Below, one piece after another: positions 57,727 through 64,000 of a DNA stretch of 64,000 bases. The stretch comes from Flavobacterium sp. UBA7680 (GTDB lineage Bacteria; Bacteroidota; Bacteroidia; Flavobacteriales; Flavobacteriaceae). The notes under the pieces are model-generated. The model worked only from the letters and a program-made list of their open reading frames with translations. It was not told the DNA's origin and ran no database searches. Location of the stretch: assembly GCF_002482975.1 (NCBI RefSeq), contig NZ_DLHA01000019.1, forward strand, positions 216,310 to 280,309. The letters are read 5' to 3'. Positions within the stretch are counted from its first letter, which is position 1. Each line of letters starts with the position of its first letter. The translations under genes and the position numbers were made by a program.

Positions 57727-60700
57727 TTAAAATTTAAGATTTAAATTAAGGCTGAAATTTCTGGTTGTTGGCAGCGCTAAACTTTCCAATCCTTGAGCAT
57801 TTCCTGTATTGAAAGCTGTTTCAGGATCAATATTTGGGGCATCTTTGTAAATAAAGAACAAGTTACGACCTGCAGCAGTAATACTTGCTCCATCAAATCC
57901 AATTTTTCTAGCCAGTTTTTTATCAACATTGTAAGTCAATTTTATTTCTCTTAGTTTTACAAAAGTTGAGCTGTAAATGTATGCTTCGCTGATATTGTAT
58001 GATGCTTTGTAATATTCCTGTGCACTAAGTACTTGAGTGTTTGGAGTTCCATCAGCATATACACCGTTAAAAATCATACCATCATCGTATACCGTAGCTC
58101 CACCTGGTGCACTTGCACCTGCTGGCAATAAGGTTTTTGTAGTACCTGCCAAATAGTAATTTAAACCACCATTTTCAGCACCACGACCCGGAAGCGTTTG
58201 AGCTAATACTCCTGTATAATTACCAGTTCTGTTAGTTCCTGAGAAAAGCTCTCCTCCTACACTTGCATCAACTAAGAACGATAATTCAAGGTTTTTATAC
58301 GTTATTGTATTGGTAATACCACCAATCCAGTCTGGAGTATAGTGTCCTAATACTCTCTTTTGCGGATCAGCTTTTGGTAATCCGTTTGCACCAACTACAA
58401 TATTTCCGTTTGCGTCACGTAAATAAGCAGTACCGTAAAGTGCTCCGTAAGCCTGCCCAACAGATGCTAATACATCAACACCTCCAGAAGAACCAATTGT
58501 GTAGTTTTGAATTTGTCTGTCGTAGTCCAAAATCTTTACTTCACTTTTATTCTTAGAATAATTTAAAGCCACATTCCATTTGAAATTTTCAGTTTGAATT
58601 GGATTTCCATCTAATTGAACCTCGATACCACGGTTGTTTATTTTTCCAGCATTGATTAACTGTGAATTATAACCGCTTGAAGCTGTTGTTTTGATTTCCA
58701 AAATCTGATCAAAACTATTGGTGTTATAATAAGCAAAATCAAAATGAAGTCTGTTTTTCCAGAAAGAAGCTTCTAAACCAAGTTCAGTAGAACGAGTAGT
58801 TTCCGGTTTCAGGTTCTCATTCAATTTTTTCTGTGAAGAAGTTTGAATTGGATTTCCGTCAAATGCCGTTTGGAAATTGTAAACTGTAGACAATTGATAC
58901 GGATCTGCATCGTTACCTACTTCAGACCAACCTCCGCGTACTTTTAAGAAATCAAGCGTATTGCTTTTTAAATTTAAAGCTTCAGATAAAACTAAACTTC
59001 CGTTAACAGAAGGATAAAAATAAGAACGGTTACTGCTTGGTAATGTAGATGACCAGTCATTACGAGCTGTAAGGTTTAAATAAGCATAGTTTTTATATCC
59101 AAACTGAGCCGATGCATAAGCACTATATACTTTCAATCTTGAATATGAATTTGAAGAGGTCAACGGATCTCTTGAATTCGTTAAAGTATATAAATCCGGT
59201 ACAGCTAAACGTGGCGCTTTTTGATAGTTGTTTGCATCACTGTGTGTACGAACGTTGAATCCTCCAAGAGCATCTATAGTAAAGTCGTCACCTAGTTTTT
59301 TAGTATAAGTAAAAATACCTTCTGTATTTTGTTCACTTACCGTGTAAGCATCTTCCGCATATGATCCAAAAGGAGTTCCGTTTGTACCATATTTAATCGT
59401 GTATTTTCTACGATCGTTATAGTAGTCAATTCCAGTACGGAATCTAAAATTAAGTCCTTCTGCAAGTTTTGCATCTAAATGGATATCTCCAATTAAACGG
59501 TTACGCTGCTGGCTTGTAGTGTTATAATATGCATTCCAGTAAGGGTTGCTGTAGTAACTGTTATTCCAGTTTACGTTTCTGTTATTTTGAAGCTGATTGA
59601 TATCAACCTGACGTCCGAACCAGATAAACTGAAGCATTACACCCGCAGCACGGTTACCAGATGGACCTCCTGGTAAAGCCGGAGCATCTGTAACAATATA
59701 GTTACCCGTTACTCCTACCTTTATACCTTTAGAAATTTGGTAATTAGAATTAATACTAACGTTTGTTTTGTTTACTTCACTGTTAGGTACTGTTCCTAAT
59801 TGTTTTTGGTTGTTTACTCCTAAACGAAAATCTGATTTTTCATCTGATTTTGCAACCGAAACACTGTTGTCATAAGTAACACCTGTATTAAAGAAATCCT
59901 TAACGTTATCAGGATGAGCTACAAAAGGAACTGCTTCTCCATTTGAATAAAATTGAGGAATAAGACGTCCGTCTAGTCTTGGTCCCCAGCTTTCATCAAC
60001 ACCATCATTAATTCCGCCTCCTTTACCATCTACAAAGCTAAATCTTCCGTTTGAACCTTGTCCAAATGAATTTTGAAAACGAGGTAAAGTAGTAACCTGA
60101 GAAATTGTTATACCAGTACTAAAGCTAATACCAAGACCTTTTTGGTTTTTACCAGATTTTGTTGTGATAAGTACAACACCATGCGCCGCACGCGATCCGT
60201 AAAGTGCCGCAGCATTAGGACCTTTCAACACAGTTAATGATTCAATATCCTGAGGATTTAAATCGGCAATTGCATTTTTAAAATCACGGGTTGCTCCACC
60301 AACACTTCCTAATTGAGAGTTATCTACCGGAACTCCATCTACCACAAATAATGGCTGGTTATTTCCTGCAATAGAAGTTTCTCCACGAATAATAATACGT
60401 GAAGATCCCATATCTCCTTGTGAATTGGTGATACGCACACCTGCCAGTTTACCTGTAAGGTTATTTAAAAAGTTAGTTTCTTTAGTATCTACAATTTCCT
60501 TATTTTTAAGGGATTGTGTAGTATATCCTAAAGATTTCTTTTCTTTAGAAATACCTAAAGCCGTAACTACAACTTCAGATAATTGATTTTGTTCTTGTTC
60601 AAGACCAATTACAACTGCATTTTGAGTAACTACAGTTTCTGCTTTTTTATATCCAAGGAAACTTACTACTAAAGTATAAGGAAATTTTTGTCCGGTTTGG

Positions 60701-60909
60701 AAGAAAAACTTCCCATCAAAATCGGTCAAAACACCGTGTGTAGTACCTTTAATATTTACCGAAGCCCCAATAACAGGCTCCTTTGTAACAGCATCTATTA
60801 CTGTTCCTTCAAGTTTTGACTGGATTAAAGGTTTCGTTTCCTGAGCCTTAATCCCTATGGAAATCAACAAAATACATATCCATGTATATCTATTTAATTT
60901 TTTTTTCAT
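57727..60909 (-). CDS. SusC/RagA-family TonB-linked outer-membrane transporter
   Basis: A 1060-residue SusC: signal peptide, CarboxypepD_reg-like domain (KLEGTVIDAVTKEPVIGASVNI, about 32-115), plug (KNLTGKLAG-type region NNLTGKLAGVRITNSQGDMG, DVDP-type LKGPNAAALYGSRAAHGVVLITT) and a barrel ending FSLNLNLKF. It imports oligomers with SusD. A plausible minus-strand promoter (TTTG and TACTTTTG at 61239-61242 and 61214-61221) gives a leader of about 300 nt. Confidence 0.93.
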   Translation of the reverse strand: MKKKLNRYTWICILLISIGIKAQETKPLIQSKLEGTVIDAVTKEPVIGASVNIKGTTHGVLTDFDGKFFFQTGQKFPYTLVVSFLGYKKAETVVTQNAVVIGLEQEQNQLSEVVVTALGISKEKKSLGYTTQSLKNKEIVDTKETNFLNNLTGKLAGVRITNSQGDMGSSRIIIRGETSIAGNNQPLFVVDGVPVDNSQLGSVGGATRDFKNAIADLNPQDIESLTVLKGPNAAALYGSRAAHGVVLITTKSGKNQKGLGISFSTGITISQVTTLPRFQNSFGQGSNGRFSFVDGKGGGINDGVDESWGPRLDGRLIPQFYSNGEAVPFVAHPDNVKDFFNTGVTYDNSVSVAKSDEKSDFRLGVNNQKQLGTVPNSEVNKTNVSINSNYQISKGIKVGVTGNYIVTDAPALPGGPSGNRAAGVMLQFIWFGRQVDINQLQNNRNVNWNNSYYSNPYWNAYYNTTSQQRNRLIGDIHLDAKLAEGLNFRFRTGIDYYNDRRKYTIKYGTNGTPFGSYAEDAYTVSEQNTEGIFTYTKKLGDDFTIDALGGFNVRTHSDANNYQKAPRLAVPDLYTLTNSRDPLTSSNSYSRLKVYSAYASAQFGYKNYAYLNLTARNDWSSTLPSSNRSYFYPSVNGSLVLSEALNLKSNTLDFLKVRGGWSEVGNDADPYQLSTVYNFQTAFDGNPIQTSSQKKLNENLKPETTRSTELGLEASFWKNRLHFDFAYYNTNSFDQILEIKTTASSGYNSQLINAGKINNRGIEVQLDGNPIQTENFKWNVALNYSKNKSEVKILDYDRQIQNYTIGSSGGVDVLASVGQAYGALYGTAYLRDANGNIVVGANGLPKADPQKRVLGHYTPDWIGGITNTITYKNLELSFLVDASVGGELFSGTNRTGNYTGVLAQTLPGRGAENGGLNYYLAGTTKTLLPAGASAPGGATVYDDGMIFNGVYADGTPNTQVLSAQEYYKASYNISEAYIYSSTFVKLREIKLTYNVDKKLARKIGFDGASITAAGRNLFFIYKDAPNIDPETAFNTGNAQGLESLALPTTRNFSLNLNLKF

Positions 60910-61213
60910 TACTTTGTTTTGGTTTAAAAAATAAGGCTAGCCGAAAACAGATTTATTCTATTCTCGCTTCCTTATAGAGATGTACAATTTCTTTAAGCTT
61001 CACCATTTCTGCTGCAACAGAGATGGTTTTTTTTTATCTGCAACGCATTCGTTTTTTCATTTTTATTTTTTTTTGATTATTATTATTTTAATTGGCCTGT
61101 ATCGTATTTTGGTTCAACCTTTTAGGTTTCATCTTATAGAAAATTTCTGCTAATTTGTGATTAAAATATTTGTGACATCAGCAAATACAATAAACTCTAC
61201 TAATTCGATAGAA

Positions 61214-61242
61214 CAAAAGTAAATTAAAAATTTTAAATCAAA
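61214..61242 (-). promoter_or_regulatory. Candidate susC promoter
   Basis: On the minus strand TTTG (61242-61239), 17 bp, TACTTTTG (61221-61214), a near-consensus Bacteroidota promoter. Confidence 0.5.
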
Positions 61243-61412
61243 AATTTTAACTGTTCTTTTTGCAAAAAAAATGTTAATTAAATTTTTCAATATTTTTAAA
61301 CACCTAAAAACAAGACAGTTAATACATATTCGTGTTTTTTTACCGTGTAAGATTTTTTCTAAATTAATATGAACTTTATTTACATTATGGCGTTTTTTAA
61401 TTCTGAAATACC

Positions 61413-61424
61413 TAAAACGTTTTA
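61413..61424. promoter_or_regulatory. LacI-like palindrome TAAAACGTTTTA
   Basis: Same 12-bp core as the larger palindrome at 818-839 upstream of the ROK kinase. It could be a shared sugar-responsive operator, or a chance AT-rich match. Confidence 0.4.
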
Positions 61425-61516
61425 CCAAACAATCAAATAGTAATAAAAACCCAATGCTGTTTTGCCTGATCTATTATTTTATTACTTTTATGACATAGGT
61501 AAGCACATCAATTTGT

Positions 61517-62209
61517 ATGAATAAAATATTATTAGTTGAAGACGATCCAAGAGTTGCATCTTTTATTACAAGAGGACTTGAGGAACATCTTTATGAAATC
61601 AAAACCATTACAAAAGGTTTTGATGCCATAAAAGAAGTTATGGAGAATGAATACAATATTATTATTCTCGACATTATGCTTCCGGATATAACAGGTTTTG
61701 AAGTTTGTGAAGTTTTAAGAAGCCGAAAAATAATAGTCCCAATTCTTATTTTGAGTGCGCTCGATACGCCGCAGGAAAAAGTAAAAGGATTACAAGCCGG
61801 AGCCGATGATTATCTGGCCAAACCTTTTTTGTTTGAAGAATTACTGGCGAGAATAAATGCGCAGCTGCGTCGTACAGAATTCAGTTCCGGAATTCTGGAT
61901 TTTCAATCCTATGCCGGAGTCGAAATTAATATGAAAGAACAAAGCGCAACAAGAGACGGAAAAGAATTGAATTTGTCTTCCAGGGAATTAAAGCTTTTGA
62001 TCTTTTTTATGAAAAACAGAGAAAGGGCTTTATCCCGAATTGCAATTGCACAAGCCGTTTGGAATATTGATTTTGATACCACCTCGAATACCGTAGATGT
62101 TTATATTAATTACCTGCGAAATAAATTAGATAAAAACTTCCCTACTCCATTGATTCATACTGTAAAAGGAACTGGTTATATGCTCAAACAAAAGAGTCAT
62201 GAATCTTAA
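61517..62209 (+). CDS. OmpR/PhoB-type response regulator
   Basis: A 230-residue response regulator: receiver domain (VEDDPRV at residues 7-13, phospho-acceptor D52 in LDIMLPD, K102 in LAKPF) and an OmpR-type winged helix (about 130-226: ELNLSSRELKLLIFFMKN, TSNTVDVYINYLRNKLD, IHTVKGTGYML). It overlaps the histidine kinase gene by 11 bp. It is divergent from the SusC/SusD operon, which is a likely target given the shared region. Confidence 0.92.
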   Translation: MNKILLVEDDPRVASFITRGLEEHLYEIKTITKGFDAIKEVMENEYNIIILDIMLPDITGFEVCEVLRSRKIIVPILILSALDTPQEKVKGLQAGADDYLAKPFLFEELLARINAQLRRTEFSSGILDFQSYAGVEINMKEQSATRDGKELNLSSRELKLLIFFMKNRERALSRIAIAQAVWNIDFDTTSNTVDVYINYLRNKLDKNFPTPLIHTVKGTGYMLKQKSHES

Positions 62210-63566
62210 AAATAAATTAGCGGTTAACTCTACTTTGCTTTTTGCTTTTATTGTCGGGCTTCTTATGGCTGGCGCATTTCTCTTGTTCAAAAGCCACATG
62301 AAAGATCTTTATATTGATAATCTTGAAGATCATGCCATGACATCGGCTTTATTTTATTTTGAAAAAGACGAAATCAATGCAATTAACAGCGAACGCTATC
62401 GCCAAATTGAAATTCAATATAACAGAATTAACAATGAATCCATTCGGGTTTATAATGCTAAAACCAAAAAACTTTTTATACAAGATAATATTGATATTAA
62501 TTTAAGCGATCAATATTTAAATACAATTAAAAAAAATAAGATCGAGCATTTTACAATAAACAACAGGCAGTTTGTTGGCTTATTTTATAAAGACAATCAG
62601 GGAGATTTTATTATTGTCGTTTCCGGAATCGATCGTGCCGGAAATCACCAATTAGAAATTCTGGGTTTAATGTTTCTTCTATTTTATTTGATTGGAATTC
62701 CGTTAAATTATCTTTTGGGAACATTTTTAGCTAAGCAGACTTTCCGTCCTTTTTCAGATGTTATTGCCAAAGTAAATACGATAACAACCGAAAATCTTCA
62801 TTCGAGATTAGAAGTTCCGCAGACTAAAAGTAAAGATGAAATTAAAGAATTGGTTACCACTTTTAATTATCTTTTAGAAAGACTCGAAAGTGGTATTATG
62901 ATTCAGAATAATTTTCTAAAAAACGCTTCTCACGAATTAAAAACACCGCTTACTATTATTATTGGAGATATTGATGTTTCGCTGCAACAACCGAGAACGA
63001 ACGAACAATACGAAGAAATCTTAAAATCTCTCCGAAAAGATACTTTACATCTTAAAGCGACTCTCGAAGGACTTTTGGTTTTATCAGGATTAGAACTTTC
63101 TGAACCACAGCAAATGGAAACGGTTAGAATTGATGAAATTCTGTGGAATGTTCTCGAAAAGAAAGCTATTGAATATCCTGAATCTAAAATTGCTGTAAAT
63201 CTCGATGCCATTGCAGATTATGAAGATTTGCTTTCTGTTTACGCCAATAAACACATGCTTTTTATTGCATTATACAATATTTTAGATAATGCCGTTAAAT
63301 TTTCATTTCCGGCACAAGTTGATGTTTTTGCTCTTTCAAAAAATAATAAACTTATAATCAAAATTATAGATCAAGGCCCCGGAATTTCTGATGCTGATAA
63401 AGATTCTATTTTTGATCTCTTTTTTAGAAGTGACAATACACGTCATATTCAAGGACAAGGATTAGGACTTTTTATTACCATGCAGATTCTTAAACTTCAT
63501 AATATAGAATTGATTGTAGATTCTGAACTTGAAAAAGGTACTTCGTTTTCTTTGGTATTTCCTTAA
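62199..63566 (+). CDS. Sensor histidine kinase, HAMP type
   Basis: A 455-residue kinase with a first membrane helix (about 10-32), a periplasmic sensor of about 120 residues (VYNAKTKKLF, FVGLFYKDNQGDFIIVVSG), a second helix (about 155-175), a HAMP domain, a HisKA region with LKNASHELKTPLTIIIGDI (phospho-His), then HATPase_c with NILDNAVKFS (N box), IDQGPGIS (G1) and GQGLGLFI (G2). It phosphorylates the response regulator before it. The periplasmic ligand is unknown; there is no fused SusC-like or beta-propeller sensor. Confidence 0.92.
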   Translation: MNLKNKLAVNSTLLFAFIVGLLMAGAFLLFKSHMKDLYIDNLEDHAMTSALFYFEKDEINAINSERYRQIEIQYNRINNESIRVYNAKTKKLFIQDNIDINLSDQYLNTIKKNKIEHFTINNRQFVGLFYKDNQGDFIIVVSGIDRAGNHQLEILGLMFLLFYLIGIPLNYLLGTFLAKQTFRPFSDVIAKVNTITTENLHSRLEVPQTKSKDEIKELVTTFNYLLERLESGIMIQNNFLKNASHELKTPLTIIIGDIDVSLQQPRTNEQYEEILKSLRKDTLHLKATLEGLLVLSGLELSEPQQMETVRIDEILWNVLEKKAIEYPESKIAVNLDAIADYEDLLSVYANKHMLFIALYNILDNAVKFSFPAQVDVFALSKNNKLIIKIIDQGPGISDADKDSIFDLFFRSDNTRHIQGQGLGLFITMQILKLHNIELIVDSELEKGTSFSLVFP

Positions 63567-63615
63567 AATGTTTTTTTACGCAGATTGGGCAGATTTTAAA
63601 TGGATCTTTTATCCA

Positions 63616-63704
63616 AATTAAATTTAAAATTTGAACTGTTAGAACTACGTCATTGAATTTGCGTTTGTACCGTTAGGTACAAAATATCGGTAGAAAAAAA
63701 GATA
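63616..63704 (+). repeat. Intergenic repeat, left copy
   Basis: An 89-bp segment repeated at 63912-64000 (offset 296 bp throughout) with few mismatches. It contains TTGTACCGTTAGGTACAAAA (63665-63684) and ends in ATATCGGTAGAAAAAAA. The 434-bp stretch after the kinase gene (63567-64000) holds no gene. Confidence 0.75.
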
Positions 63705-63810
63705 CCACATTAAGTTTGTGCCGTTAGGTACAAAACTATAACGAAAATAAATATAACGTGTCTTATTTGTGGCGTACCTACGGCACGCTATCGAAATCTA
63801 AAATTAAATG

Positions 63811-63837
63811 CTACCGATATTTAGTACCTAACGGTAC
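63811..63837 (-). repeat. Inverted copy of the repeat core
   Basis: CTACCGATATTTAGTACCTA... is the reverse complement of the repeat core at 63665-63693 with one or two changes. Related shorter units are at 63715-63743 and 63769-63792 (GCGTACCTACGGCACGC). Confidence 0.7.
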
Positions 63838-63911
63838 TCGTTTTTTCACACAGATTTGCTTCACCTGTTCGCTATCGCTCGGGTTGCAGATTGAGCAGAT
63901 TTTTTTTATTT

Positions 63912-64000
63912 AATTAAATTTAAAATTTGATCTGTTAAAACTTCTTCATCGAATTTATACTTGTACCGTTAGGTACAAAATATCGGTAGAAAAAAAATAC
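63912..64000 (+). repeat. Intergenic repeat, right copy (cut by window end)
   Basis: Second direct copy of 63616-63704. The repeat may continue beyond the window. Confidence 0.75.

Larger units (their letters stand above)
60910..61516. other. Long intergenic region between susC and a two-component system
   Basis: 607 bp of very AT-rich sequence with T and A runs. It has the susC promoter candidate (61214-61242), a TAAAACGTTTTA palindrome (61413-61424) and no convincing coding region. It may contain regulatory sites for the divergent response-regulator gene, with CTGTTTTG at 61457-61464 as a weak -7. Confidence 0.6.

Noticed and set aside
61150..61428. Open frame of 92 codons on the minus strand between susC and the response regulator
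   Set aside because: Low-complexity, very AT-rich, Ile/Phe/Lys-rich translation without family features, and it covers the probable susC promoter.

Overview
The window looks like a chromosome segment of a Flavobacterium-type Bacteroidota. It is AT-rich and carries TonB receptors, one SusC/SusD pair, DUF4249 and SusD lipoproteins, a type IX secretion sorting domain, LytTR, MocR and Crp/Fnr regulators, and promoters with the Bacteroidota -7 octamer TAnnTTTG. No rRNA, tRNA, CRISPR array, phage or insertion sequence with a full transposase was seen. The only mobile-type gene is a REP-associated tyrosine transposase (RAYT).

Layout. (1) 1-12.4 kb: a ROK sugar kinase fragment, then small redox and electrophile-stress genes (DoxX, three AhpD-like proteins, azoreductase, GNAT, DOPA-dioxygenase-like protein, alpha/beta hydrolase, NDH-2) with MocR, AraC and two Crp/Fnr-type regulators. 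(2) 12.4-31.7 kb: secreted proteins, a GH74-like beta-propeller, two paralogous membrane LytTR regulators each followed by a target operon (serine hydrolase; TonB receptor plus DUF4249), OYE, DsbA, Crp, MDR and PhzF. (3) 31.7-38.4 kb: hypothetical genes, the RAYT with nested inverted repeats, a frameshifted polyphosphate kinase gene, and a lipoprotein with a beta-gamma-crystallin-like tail. (4) 38.5-47.8 kb: FdhD plus a YdeP-like molybdoenzyme, M1 peptidase, DUF4442, a Cache-LytTR sensor and two P460-type proteins. (5) 47.4-55.9 kb: HxlR/SDR, OYE, DsrE, deaminase, two AraC regulators, MsrA, DUF417 (RclC-like), AhpD, L,D-transpeptidase. (6) 56.3-63.6 kb: SusD, SusC, an OmpR-type response regulator and its kinase, then intergenic repeats to the end.

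The main result is regulatory. Several promoters share operator plus -7 modules with identical internal spacing. A MocR-type direct repeat (TGGACTA, 15 bp, CTGGTCT, 23 bp, TAATTTTG) precedes three operons around the mocR gene. Two classes of 14-bp Crp/Fnr-like palindrome (TTAAnnTAnTTGAA and TTAACAWWTGTGAA) lie at one fixed distance from the -7 octamer in eight promoters, which fits a class II activator site near -41.5. Phased direct repeats of 22 bp precede both LytTR targets, and 21-bp repeats precede AraC-neighbouring genes. The region therefore looks like a set of interleaved local regulons for electrophile, quinone or oxidant stress and envelope functions. All functions are inferred from sequence reading alone.
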